From positions 490,982-540,004 of the forward strand of contig ML976705.1 of the NCBI GenBank assembly GCA_010015655.1: DNA of 49,023 bases. The letters are read 5' to 3'. The notes under the pieces are model-generated. The model was not told where the DNA came from, made no database searches, and was given only the letters and a program-made list of their open reading frames with translations. Below are positions 1 to 11,116 of the stretch, in pieces. The stretch is from Bimuria novae-zelandiae CBS 107.79. Lineage: Eukaryota > Ascomycota > Dothideomycetes > Pleosporales > Didymosphaeriaceae. Position numbers and translations under genes: made by a program. Position 1 is the stretch's first letter. Every line of letters begins with the position of its first letter.

Positions 1-464
1 TCTCTGGCATATTAATTCACCCTTAGCAATCGAACAGGGGTTAAAAGTAGGTGTATATTCTCAATAAACATTTCCTGTCACCCATTTTGGGTGGTGGAGA
101 ATGAAGGCGGGGAAGCGCTTACTAAAACAGTGGGTCGAGCAGGTATTTCCAGAATCACCGATAGAAGCCAGCTCGGCGTCCTTTCCACATACAGAAAACA
201 TCCCAAGAAATACAATGCCAGGTATGACAAGTCTCTGGATGTGGATTTCATCGTCGAAAAGTGGTGGTGGATAAGCGCAATGCAGGGCGTGCAAAGGCCA
301 ATCATCTCTCGCCCTTCGCAAGCTGCAACCTGCATGCAGAAAGGAAGGCGCAGCCCTAAAATGGGTGAAGCTTGCGACACATACGGAGGCAACACATGGC
401 CGGATTACGCTCGATCTGCCTCGCAGGTGTGCATGTATTATAATTCCAGCTGTAGAAGACCGCG
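1..464. other. No gene recognised upstream of the HET pseudogene
   Basis: Open frames exist on both strands here but overlap one another, resemble no known family and show no splice or start pattern I can defend. It may hold the promoter of the HET gene that follows. Confidence 0.5.
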
Positions 465-2915
465 ATGAGTACGGGTACAGGAATGTACGGCGCCGCTCCT
501 CTCCGCGATGATGAGATCCGCCTCGTGAAGCTCCTTCCCGGCCAGTGGACCGATCCAATTTGCTGCGTGCTCGAACGCATATCACTTAGCGCCCGCCCCA
601 ATTACCACGCTCTGTCCTATGTATGGGGGTCTCGCAGGATTATGAGGCAGATTACATTGAACGGCAAACCGTTCGCTGCAACAGTCAACCTCGAAAGTGC
701 GCTTCGTCATCTTCGGCTGAAGTTTGAGGAAGGGCTAGCCATTTGGATCGACGCTCTCTCTATTAACCAAGATGACCTTGAAGAAAGGACGCATCAGGTC
801 GAGTTGATGGGCCGCATCTAACAGTCATGCGCAAAGGTGGTGGTGTACTTGGGTGACGGACCAAGAACTACCAGGAATCAGCCAGAAACGCCTGAGGTTG
901 TAGAATTCTTTGGGGACGACCGCGACCTGCCATACATCACTGAGTTTCCGGACCCTGAGTATACGCGCACCAAGTACTATTCCGGCGCAGATAAGAAGGC
1001 TTTTATGGCAAGAGACGTTTTCACGTTCATACGAGCAATGGCAACAGATAATCATCTCGAAAAAATGGGCTATCTCTTTGCCTCAGGTACGCCAGAATAT
1101 GAAAAGACCTAGATGGCCTTACTGGAGGCCTTGAGGAGGTTGATGAACCCGCCGTGGACGCCATGGTGGAAGCAAATCTGGGTGGTCCAGGAGATCACTA
1201 TGCCGAAGAATGTCTTGATGATGCGCGGATCGGTTTCTGCGCCTTGGAGTATGTTTGCCGAAGCTACATCAAGCCTTTTGAAACACAGCGGTGCCTGCTG
1301 TGCAAGCACTGCCGATGCACTGCCGCGAGATCTGTGGAGAGTGTTGCTCGACTTCAGCAGCCAAGTTCACGACATCCAAGGGCTTCGTTCGGCGTATCGG
1401 CACCAGACGGCGTTGATCTCGTCCACCCTGAACCAAGAACTTAGCGCAAAACAACCACAAGAGACGTCATTGTTGAAGTTGTTGCAACGATTTCGAAATC
1501 GCAGAGCCTCGGACGCGCGAGATAAAGTCTACGCCCTGCTCGCGCTGGCTAAGACGGATTGTAGTAGACGGAGCTCAGACATTGCCCCAGACTACTCGCT
1601 TAGCGAAAAGGAAGTGTACACCAAAGTCACACTAGCAATCATTCATGATACCGGATCTCTCACAATCTTGAGCACAGATACAGGGAGAAAGTTTCGGCAA
1701 GACCTACCGAGCTGGGTGCCGGACTGGGATGCTCCGGGCGCACAGAGCCACGAGATACGGGCAGAATCTATCCATCATTATGAAGTTATGTGCATGAGGC
1801 CATATACCGGATCGAGAGCCATCTCGCTGCCACGCATGGACGGTTTCCGGTTGCGGGTGCAGGCAGCACGCCGAGCTGACGTCGCGCAGGTCGAAGAGGT
1901 GATGTGGGGTCACAGTACGAGTGTCAGTCGGGAGACAATCAAAAAGTGGTGCGATGCTGTGACACTTGCTCAAGAAAGCTTGCGCTTTCCGATCACACGT
2001 TTCTGGGAACTGTTATGCGCTGAAATCATCTGCAGACCATCAGCCTCGAGTTCTAACGTGGGTATCCGACGAACGACTCCAAAAGATGAAATCGTTTTCA
2101 TCATTTGGGCTATTGAATCTCTTAGATCTCCTCTTAGAATGCAGTTAGTCGCACTCCTTCCCGCGATTTTGTCGATGAAACCGGGCTCCTGGAAACACTG
2201 GGAGTCTTGGTTGAGCAGTACAGACAGTGATGGATACGGCTATCGACGTCTCAAAAAGATAATAATGCAACGCGACGGTCTTCCAGATGAAGTGGTGTCC
2301 GATCACATCCTAGAGAGGACTTTTCCACTAAGAGGTCGTCGGCGAGCCGTTTTCGAGGAAATAGCCCAGGAATATGGTGTTTCCTTTCCCCCAGGAGAGC
2401 CGGCGCGAGATAGACAAGAAGATACACCATGGGACCAATTCTTTCGTGGCATTACGGAATTTCTTAACATGGGAGACAAAGTAAGAAGCTTTAATATGCA
2501 GTACCACACCAAAGATGGCATATCGTCTTCCCTTTGGCCTCAAAGGGCATGAGGAAGTGACCAAAGTTGAATGTGGCACTGTGTGTAGAATGCAGCATGC
2601 TGATGCTAGCAGGGTCTCGATGCCAGGGCAAAGACAAGAAGGGAGCGTGTAGCCGCCATGGACTCCTCGATCATGGCGGCCATGCTCTCACGGCGACTTT
2701 TCTTCACCAAGGACGGAGACGTAGGCCTTGCATGAGCCGATACACGCCCTGGAGATGAGATATACTACGTCTCAGGCGGGGCCACACCGATGATCTTGCG
2801 GAGTCCAGATGAAGGACATTCTGTGGAGTATGAGGTGGTGGGTGACTGCTATCCGCTCGGAATGAACGACGAGACGCCGTCGCTTGGTGACTATCGGACG
2901 ATCTATCTAGTGTAG
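465..2915 (+). pseudogene. HET-domain (heterokaryon incompatibility) protein, broken by three in-frame stops
   Basis: HET proteins control self/non-self recognition after hyphal fusion. The frame carries the domain in order: YHALSYVWG, then WIDALSINQ, then the VELMGRI block, later IWVVQEI, and a C-terminal tail RRLFFTKDGDVGLA followed by TRPGDEIYYVSGG and YRTIYL. The frame is interrupted by TAA at 819-821 (where relatives have Tyr, before QSCAKVVVYLG), TAG at 1110-1112 and TGA at 2733-2735. Homology continues in the same frame across each stop and no plausible intron removes them. A GTAAGA...CTAGCAG intron at 2481-2612 keeps frame and joins the tail; the apparent stop at 2550 lies inside it. 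Read through, the product would be about 771 residues, a usual length for the family. A mutated, probably inactive copy is the simplest reading. Confidence 0.85.
2481..2612 (+). other. Probable intron in the HET pseudogene
   Basis: The segment begins GTAAGA and ends GCTAGCAG, is 132 nt (a multiple of three), contains several stops and joins two family-like coding stretches without a frame change. It is longer than most introns in this window. Confidence 0.5.
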
Positions 2916-3740
2916 TGAAGATGTAGCGATAGTGTGACACATCGAGCAGTGAATAGGACGCGAACCTGACCGGGTGGCGGCGGCGCGGTTGCCTGGCGAA
3001 TGAGGAAGCGGCGATGGGGTCCCATATTGACCAATGAGAGACGATGGAGCTCGGACTGGTCCGAGCTCAGACGTCGTCTAAACTTCTGAAAGCCATGACT
3101 TTCCTCGAGTCCAGTTCCCCTGCCCCTGGGACGCTCTTTATGGTGATTGCAGTTGATGTTTACTTTGGTGTGCTCCATTTCTTTCATTCCCATGCTCTAG
3201 TTGTGCCTACAGTCGCTGACAAATGTTCTACAAGCCCGTTTCTAGGGCAACGCTTTCCTCCCCGCCCTTCCCACGCCCCGCGTAGTACCCAACTGCCTTC
3301 CTCTCCTCTATTCACGACCTCGTTTTCGCGCGATCGCATGTACATACGAAGAAGACACGTTACGAGAGCCACTACACCGCGGCTCCTTCACTTCGTCCAA
3401 CGCACGGCACAGGCAAGCGCGACCGACCTACGCAAGGTCTTGATACCTGGATTGTTTTTATATGGAAAGTAAGAGAGAACAGGCGACGCATAAGAGAACT
3501 GGGGAGATTACCGGGTAAGTAGCTTGGTGCAACACCTGTGAAGGAGCGGCCCCACCCCTGCAGGCAGGCCTGGAGACGAGGCATTGTGGAGGAAGGTTGT
3601 GCCTGGAATCAACAGCGCTCGTTGTCCAACTTTGCACCGGGTACGTCCCATTAGCTTGGTAGACGTACAGAGTTGGAAGAGTTGGACTGTGCTGCCTAGA
3701 CTAGCGGCTGCGATCAACCCTGCTGTTGTATTGATATCCA
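2916..3740. other. Intergenic, no gene seen
   Basis: Short open frames on both strands have no recognisable family and no conserved start or intron pattern. The 3' part is the distal promoter of the checkpoint kinase gene. Confidence 0.5.
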
Positions 3741-3745
3741 TCCCA

Positions 3746-3832
3746 ACGCGTACTGTCGCGTTGATACCACCAGAACGCGTGCTGTCGCGCAACGCGTGTT
3801 AGCGTGTCGATATCTACCTCAACCCAACGCGT
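3746..3832 (+). promoter_or_regulatory. Cluster of four MCB (ACGCGT) boxes
   Basis: Exact ACGCGT hexamers lie at 3746-3751, 3775-3780, 3792-3797 and 3827-3832, with further TCGCG cores between them. The last is 82 nt upstream of the kinase ATG. In yeasts this hexamer is the site for MBF (Mbp1/Swi6-type factors), which drives G1/S expression of replication and checkpoint genes. A checkpoint kinase downstream fits that role. Binding in this organism is inferred. Confidence 0.65.
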
Positions 3833-3914
3833 GTGGATCTCACAACAACTTTCATCACTGCACTTTCACTGTTCACATCCCAACCGCGGACTAAACACGT
3901 ATCGACATCCGGAA

Positions 3915-6900
3915 ATGGCTTCGCAAGGAGAGGCGACGCAACCAACTCAGCGGGTGCTGGACCCGCGACGGCTTGGCAGGGATAATTCTGGACTTAATGA
4001 GGAAGACTCATCCGACATCATGCTCATCCTTGTGGCAGGCAGCCCAGCTGCCACAAAGATCGTGGAACAGATGGCTGAGACACGTGATTATCACGTCTTG
4101 TTCCACGACATGGATGAGTATGTCTCAAACATCGAGGAACAGGATACAATAATCTTGAGGGAAGACGGCACCAATCCTGTTAGCTTGCCGACGAATGCGC
4201 AGAGGCCCGCTGATTTAGCACTCCGGTTTTCGAGTCGAAGATACCTTGTCCAAATGGATTTCGGCTGGGTGTTCGGGCGTAATGCGACCATGTCGGACAT
4301 CGTCTTTGGCCAAGATTCCCTTAAACGAATTAGCAATCAGCACTTCCGAATCTTCCTTAACGCCGAAGGTTTGACCATGATCGAGGACCTATCCACCAAT
4401 GGCACTCGGGTCGACAACATCTTTTTGAGAAGCAAAGATCCGCGCTTCGAAAAGACCCGTGTGCTGACTGCAAACACGGATATCATCATCGCTAACAGCG
4501 CCAACGACCATGAGATGATCCGCTTCCACGTGCGCATCCCGCAGCGGAGCACCCAGGCACAGATTCGTAATTATGAGGAGAACAAGAGGGCCTTCATGAG
4601 TGAATGCTTCTCCGGTCAAGAATTGGAGAAGATCAAGAAGCTACAGCAACAACAACCCCTTCCATCTCTGACGAGATGGAATGGGGGACCCGATTACACC
4701 ATCATGGGTAAGTTACATCATTCTCTTCATTCAACGTTGCTCACACATGTCAGGGGAACTTGGCAAGGGAGCCTTTGCGACTGTCTATTTGATCGCCACA
4801 AAGATGAATGGAACGCGGTTCGCAGCCAAGGAGCTCGAAAAGCGTAGGTTCATGAAAGATGGCCGCTTAGATAAGAAGATCGAGAATGAGCTTGCGATCA
4901 TGCGAAATCTCAAGCACCCTAATGTAGTCCAGTTCGTTAACTATCACGATTCAGGCGACCATCTCTACATCATAATGGAGTACGCGCCTTTCGGAGACTT
5001 GCGCAAACGCATGGACGAAGGTCCTCTCCCCGAGTCATTCGTTCGGTCGTTAGCCCAACAAGTTTTGAGCGCGCTAGCTCATCTGCATTCTCTCAAGGTC
5101 ACGCACCGTGACATCAAGCCGGATAACATTCTCATCTCGGAGCTGGACCCTCTCCAAGTCAAGTTGTCGGACTTTGGTCTATCAAAAATGGTTCAACACG
5201 AGGACACGTTCTTGAAGACCTTTTGTGGGACGCTCCTATATTGCGCACCAGAGGTCTTTCCCTTCTACGAACAGTCCAAGAAACGTCGACGCGGCGACGA
5301 TAGGGCCTACAGCTCGGCGTGCGATATCTGGTCACTGGGGGGAGTGCTTTGGAATGCACTCTGCGGTACGCCACCCTTCGAAGGCAAGCAGGACGGCACT
5401 GGTCGCGCCATGTTCAACCACATCATGGTCAGTGACCTGGATTTGAGCCCTCTCAAGGCGAAAAATATCTCACATGAGTGCATCGACTTGCTCACCCACA
5501 TGCTGAAGCGAGACCCAACCGAACGTCCCTCGGAGATTCAATGTTTGACGCATCCCTGGCTCAGAGAAGGTGCAGTGATCCCCAAAGATCCTACCTTGGA
5601 GTCCATTGTTGAAGAAGACGAGTCTGAATCCGAGGCCGAGCATCAGCTATCTCAGCTGAGCATTACCGGAGATGCCCAAGAGCCTGACGACAATGACATC
5701 CTATTTGATGAGGAGTTCGAGGAGCTCATCAATCCGCGAGAATCTAAGCGTGTTCGTCGCGATCCTCTACATCCACGTTATCAATATCGGGACCTCGACG
5801 ATGATTCTAGCGCCGCTGCGTCACCCCAGTCAATCATGGAAGGCGATGTTGACGACGAGAGCTTCCAGGCTATGCCTCAAACACCAACCGGCCGTCGTCT
5901 GTTCGGTGAGATCGGACACTCAGCTCTTGAGAGCTCCGGCATACTCAACGTGCAAGCAAACCAGGCACTTTCCAGTGCTGGTTCGGCAGAATCTGGTGCA
6001 CAAGTGAGTTCGCAACGTGCAGGCAACACGAATTTTCAGGTAAGTCGTGAAATTTCCTCGTCTAGCCTCTTTGGTGCGGAGACTGGTGTGCGGGAACTGA
6101 ACATGGCTTCGCCGCACTCTCCTGGATCAGGAAGTCAGACCTCAAATGAACCGGCCACGCCCAAGACGCCTGAAGTACCGCAACACAGCTCCCTCGGACA
6201 CTCCCAGAAGTACCCAAGCCAGAATAGTGAACCGACGCCGAGAGCACGTCCTTCGGTGCACAGTCGTCTCATCAGTCTCCCCAAGACTCCTTCGTTCTTC
6301 TATGACCCTGCCGATCCCTCTACACACAACATCGAGTATGCGCAGAGGGTGAGTGGCTATGATTTCGGTGTGCAGCTGTCAAATGCCACAGCGGGTGCCT
6401 CTGATCTTGAGGACACTATGCATCAATCTGGTCACACCAATGACCACTCACCTGCAGCTTCGGCGACAGCAGTCTCTGTAAAGGGCACGCCGAATCTTCC
6501 TACGCAGACTAGCTTCAAAGCGCCGCCTCGCCGAGTCGGAAAGCTCGCGGCTACGGTCGATTCGTTTGATCGCTCGCTCGTGCTCAACCTCGACCAACGG
6601 CAGACGTCTTGGGGTCGGCGTCAATCGAATACGATTGCCTATGAAGACATTACGGATGTTCGCATTCCCAAGACGGCGTTCATCATCTTCTGGTGGTCCC
6701 CCAGCGCGCCCAACCTTGTGCAAGAACTGTCTCAGGATGGAAAGGACTGGACTGAAGTTGAGGACTTGCAAGTCGGCATTTACGTGTTGGCGAAGTTCGG
6801 TTTGTGGGTCAACGGAAAGCACATTCGACAGAAGGACGAGAAGGGTAGGCCCATGTACGGCAACCTTCACACGGGCGACGTGATCCAGGTGCACAGCAAC

Positions 6901-7017
6901 CCGGTCACGAATGAACGGCTGAACTTCCGCTGTGAGTTTTACGTCGGCAAAGGCGCGAAGCCACGGGCGGCCGGGGAGAACTTCAAGGTGCTATACGGCG
7001 CCAAGGTGGTGGAGTGA
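3915..7017 (+). CDS. rad53: Rad53/Chk2 (Cds1)-type checkpoint kinase with FHA domain
   Basis: This Ser/Thr kinase relays DNA damage and replication stress signals from the ATM/ATR kinases. Exons are 3915-4707 and 4754-7017 (46-nt intron, GTAAGT...CAG), giving 1018 residues. The N-terminus has TQPTQ, the SQ/TQ signature phosphorylated by upstream kinases. An FHA domain follows at about 100-200 (FGRNA, SNQHFRI, DLSTNGT). The kinase domain starts at about 265 with GKGAFATVY, Lys290, HRD at about 382, DFG at about 404 and APE. After an acidic, low-complexity linker, residues about 875-990 look like a second, divergent FHA domain (SWGRRQSNT, GLWVNGK), matching the FHA-kinase-FHA order of yeast Rad53. 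ATG 3915 is preferred over the in-frame 3804 because it sits just before the TQ cluster and downstream of the MCB boxes. Confidence 0.93.
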
Positions 7018-7456
7018 TGGGTCGACGTGGTTGCACCCAGGGGCCGGTAATTTCGTGATTTCCTGTATGTGTTAGCGGGCGCAGGCGGTACATGTGCATT
7101 TTCGAGACCAGCGTGTCTTTTCCTTTGTACTGCATTGGGATAGTTCATGGCGTATGGCACGAGCGTGAAGCTCAGGTGGGAAACCAAAGGCGGAGTGGAT
7201 AACACGGTATCAGTCGGTTATGTACTGTAGGATAATCAACCAATTCCATAGACTCATATCCGGCGGCATTTGTGACCGCATGGTCGGCAGCTGTTGACGG
7301 TGTAATGCTGTGGCTCGGTCGGCTACTAGCCAGATTAGGCAGCGACAGGTGTGCCCATGGAAGTGACATCTGTCTCTAAGCTCCACCCTTCAGCGCCCGC
7401 GCCGCGGTTCCCACCTCTTCTCTTCCACAACAAACTATCGCTAGCCGCTATTCATC
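7018..7456. other. Intergenic spacer between kinase and ER lectin genes
   Basis: The genes are tandem. The spacer holds the kinase 3' UTR and, from about 7378, a CT-rich tract just before the next ATG. No other feature seen. Confidence 0.5.
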
Positions 7457-9161
7457 ATGAAGAACTTCTGGGCGCTTCCGGCGTTTTTGCGCATTGCACT
7501 CGCTAGCCCGCACTCGTTCAGCGTCTTCGAAGACCTGCTGGCGTTCCCGCAGGTGCGCTCTTGCCGTCGCTCACTGCTTTGCTTGTTTCTAACAAATGTT
7601 GCAGTACGAAATCGTCTTCCCAGACTCATACATAACCGAAAACGAAGCCACTTCGCTCCTCTCACAGGCTGTCTCGCACAGCACGGGTTCCGCAACGCCC
7701 AGCTCCACCCAAGACCTCTCGACACCGCGCAAACCAGCGTCCGACTCTCCGGAACGAGACGACGAATTAGACCTGACGTACGAACGCGTCGTGCTCGACG
7801 GCCGCCGCTACCTTTGCAGCATTCCGGTCTTTCCCGAAGATGCGCCGCAGAACAGCACCGTGTCGCCCGAGGAGGCCAAGGCTGAAGAGGAGAAGGAGCT
7901 CGTTCGCGCGTCCAGTCGTGGCGGAGAGCTGCTGGACGGGATGAAGGGCGAATGCATCTACTATCTGAGTGGCTGGTGGAGCTACAGCTTCTGCTACAAG
8001 GACTATGTCAAGCAATTCCACCAACTGCCGCCGGGACGCGGAGGGGCACCCATTTATCCGCCGGTGGAAGACCCAGCTGTGAACAGTTTCATCTTGGGGA
8101 GGTTTTCGGAGAAGGAGGAGGAGAAGAAGCGCGAAGAGAGGAAGACGTTGGGGAGCGAGCAAGAGGCGCGAGATTTCGACGACGAGGGGAATGCGAAGCA
8201 GAAGAAGGCGGACACAGAAGCCAAGGAGGAGACAGGTCTTGACCTGCCGCGTCTGGAGTCGAAAGCCTCTAGTAAATACATGGTGCAGCGGCTGTCAGGC
8301 GGCACTGTGTGCGATCTTACGGGTAGGGAGCGCAAGATCGAAGTACAGGTGAGCGAACCCTCCGTCCTGATTCCGTATTTCCGCTCCATGCTAACATGAT
8401 TCCAGTTTCACTGCAACCCCCAGCCCATGGACAAGATCGCAATGATCAAAGAAGTCAGCACCTGCTCCTACCTCATGATCATCTACACACCCCGCCTTTG
8501 CAACGACGTCGCTTTCCAGCCGCCTCAGGAGAACTTGGCGCATCCCGTCACCTGCCAACCTGTGCTCGCAGCCTCCGAAGTCGATGACTGGGACCTTGCC
8601 CGCCTCGAAGACAAAGTCCGGCAGTCCGAGCTCCTTGCCTCGCTTGCCGCCCACGAGGCAAACAATCCGCTGCGGGCCATGGGCCCTGGCCTCAATGACG
8701 CCACTAAGCGCGGTCCCATCATCGGTGGCATTGAAGTCGGCGCCCAGGCCCTCGTCGGCAGTGGAGGCAAGGTCATTGAGAAAGGCATCATTGCCGGTGG
8801 CGGAAAAGAAACCTTCTTGGGCACACTGGTCACCAGTGAAGGCAAGATGATGAGCAAGGAAGAGCTTAAGAAAGTGGGCATGGAGGTCCGGGACGTGGAG
8901 AAGCTAGCGAGAAACAGCAAGAAGATTGCTGGGAACAAGGAGTGGAGGCTCGACCTCGTGGAGACGCCCATGGGACAGAAGGAGTACCGACTTATCGAGT
9001 TTATCGAGCCCGATGAGAAGAAAGACAAGAAGGCCGGAGACGATAAGAAGGAACCCAAGGGCATGAGCAGCGACGAAAAGGCCGAAGCCTACGATGATGG
9101 CGACGATTACGGCGAGCTCGGCCAGGAAGGCAGCGAGGAGGTCTACAAGGACGAGTTGTAG
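7457..9161 (+). CDS. yos9: Yos9/OS-9 type ER lectin (MRH domain), ERAD
   Basis: Yos9/OS-9 proteins read trimmed mannose glycans on misfolded glycoproteins in the ER lumen and hand them to the Hrd1 ubiquitin ligase. Exons are 7457-7552, 7605-8348 and 8406-9161, with introns of 52 and 57 nt, all phase 0, giving 531 residues. The first 17 residues form a signal peptide. The MRH domain begins near residue 154 with GWWSYSFCYKDYVKQFHQ and runs across the second intron, with paired cysteines (GGTVCDL, FHCNP, STCSYL, RLC). An acidic/Lys-rich insertion separates its halves. The C-terminal region is charged and ends exactly in KDEL, an ER retrieval signal, which agrees with a luminal location. Confidence 0.92.
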
Positions 9162-9864
9162 GGTCACTTGAGAGCGTCCGTGTTCACTTCCGATACAGAC
9201 ACCGATGATGTCGGCATTGCACGCGGGGCCCTCGTTATGCTCCTCATGTGGTTTTTCGTCTGGCTCTAGGATGGCCCTTGGTGGATGTACCTGCTCGCTG
9301 TGTACGTCGGGGTGGTGTTTGCGGTGGCCTAGCAAACCATCTTCGCCACGTTCGTCATGGTTGTGGTGGTGGGTGGTATCCTGGTGGGTGGTATACTGAA
9401 CGAGGACCATCAACTGCTGGCCTTGTCCCTCTTTGTGCTGCAGCTACTTGTGGGTTTCGCAGTGATCTTTTGGGAGAGATGAGTATAGACACCGTATTGA
9501 TGCACATTTTGGGTACTGTATCAGTCCGGTATCAGTCTTCTGAAATTGTCCATTCTAAGCTCATTGCGTGGATGAAAGCGTGCGGTGATTGCACTCGCGT
9601 TTGGAACCTGCCTGGCGTGTTTTCCTCCACTTCACACACCTACTCTCTCTGCACAAACATACATACCACCCTCCTAATCCCTATTACTATATAATTAATA
9701 ACCCACACTCTACCTTCCCATCCCATCCCGCCCCACCCACCACCCCGCCCAAACCAACCACCCTAGCCCCATCCGTTCACCACCAAGCCTCGGCTCGGCG
9801 CATTCCGACAGCTATACAAAGCTCCCCGCCACGCGCCGCCGCTCCCTCCCTCCTTCCCTCCACG
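9162..9864. other. Intergenic, promoter of the cytidine deaminase gene
   Basis: About 700 nt without a supported gene. A TATATAATTAAT stretch near 9688 and a long C/T-rich tract (about 9710-9860) directly before the ATG look like a fungal core promoter and leader. Confidence 0.5.
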
Positions 9865-10635
9865 ATGTCCACAACTTCAGACGTGAAACCCGTCCCTGCG
9901 GAACCGGTGCCTGAGAAAGATGGTTTGATTCACGGCGTTGCAGCAGCTGAGCTGCAGGCGATTTGTACGACGGCGCTGGATGCGAGGAGTGGGGCTTATT
10001 GTGAGATTTATCCCCTGCCTCACCTCTACTCTTTCTATATAGCGCCAATGCGGCGCATGGAGAAGGCTGTGGAAAGAAGGATTGCAAAGAATGGATGCTA
10101 ATAGTATGGGTGGATAGGTCCGTACTCGCTGTTCCGCGTCGGCGCGGCGTTGCTGTTGCATAAAGAGGATGCGGAGGGCAAGAAGGTTTTGAAGGGCGCA
10201 AATATCGAGAACGCGAGTTACCCCGTGGGCACGTGTGCGGAGCGCGTAGCTATGGGCGCGGCGGTTTTCGCGGGGCATAAATTGGGGAGCTTTAAGGCGG
10301 TGGGGGTTGCTACTGGTACTTCCTCCCTCCCTCTCTTCCCTCTCACCATCCTACCAACCTGCTATATATTCTTTTCAAGTGTTGAGCTCACTTCGCGGGT
10401 GTTCCTCATAGATATGACCGAATTCTGTTCCCCCTGCGGCATGTGCCGCCAGTTCCTCCGCGAGTTCCTGTCCCTCGACACGCCGATTTTCATGTTTAAT
10501 AAAGAGGGCAAGTTTATTGTGAGGACGATGGGAGAGATTCTGCCGTTGAGCTTTGGGCCGGATGTTTTGCCGCCGAAGGAGGAGTTGAGGAAAAGGTTGA
10601 ATGAGGAGGAGTTGAAGGGGGCGGGGGTGCGATGA
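9865..10635 (+). CDS. cdd1: Cytidine deaminase (homotetrameric type)
   Basis: The enzyme hydrolyses cytidine/deoxycytidine to uridine/deoxyuridine in pyrimidine salvage. Exons are 9865-10000, 10118-10315 and 10412-10635 (introns 117 and 96 nt), giving 185 residues. The joins restore the family sequence: YC|PYSxFRVGAALL at the first and VAT|DMTEFCSPCGMC at the second. Zinc ligands and catalytic Glu are in TCAERVA, with the second zinc pair in PCGMC. ENASYP, the substrate-binding segment, is present. The N-terminal 30 residues are poorly conserved in look. The start is the first ATG after a pyrimidine-rich leader. Confidence 0.93.
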
Positions 10636-11116
10636 GGTACTCTACACGCGTACGCCGTAGGTCAGGTCAGTTCAAGTCAAGTAGAAAGACTACAGAAGGA
10701 AAGGTGCGTAGGGGAGGGAAGCGGCATAGAATTGGGAGCATTGTAGCGTAGAGTAAACGGTACTGGCCTCGCGGCTGGGAACGGTGCGAATGCATATCAT
10801 AGAACTGGACAATCTCAGGGCACACTTTCGTCTCACGTCTCACGTCTCACGTCTCGAACTATTTCCTCTATTTTCTTTTGCGTATATGCAGCATCAAGAA
10901 CCCCGCGAATACCTGCACCTGTACCTCCGCGGTGCTCACCCACCGCAACACGATAAGCCCCGATAAGCTTCCCTTCCCCACCACCTATCTCCGCGCCCCG
11001 TGGATATGGTGACGTCGCGTAAACAAGCAAAAACACCATGAAAGCAATCCATTGCGGGGAAGCTCCTGCTTTCTTGCCCTCCAGCTTGTCAATCAATCAA
11101 CCTCTTGTAATTGGAA
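10636..11116. other. Intergenic, contains a short 7-nt tandem repeat
   Basis: No gene seen. Four copies of CGTCTCA lie at 10829-10856 (the last ending in G). The rest is 3' UTR of the deaminase gene and promoter of the SDR gene. Confidence 0.5.

Noticed and set aside
2550..2552. TGA taken as the end or another lesion of the HET gene
   Set aside because: It lies inside a well-formed 132-nt intron, and the conserved C-terminal tail follows in the same frame.
8525..9064. 179-codon minus-strand frame inside the Yos9-like gene
   Set aside because: Ser-rich antisense shadow; the sense strand clearly encodes the lectin up to KDEL.
10829..10856. CGTCTCA tandem repeat as a possible array
   Set aside because: Only four short copies; a simple microsatellite in a promoter. 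CRISPR-type arrays are not expected in a fungal nuclear genome.
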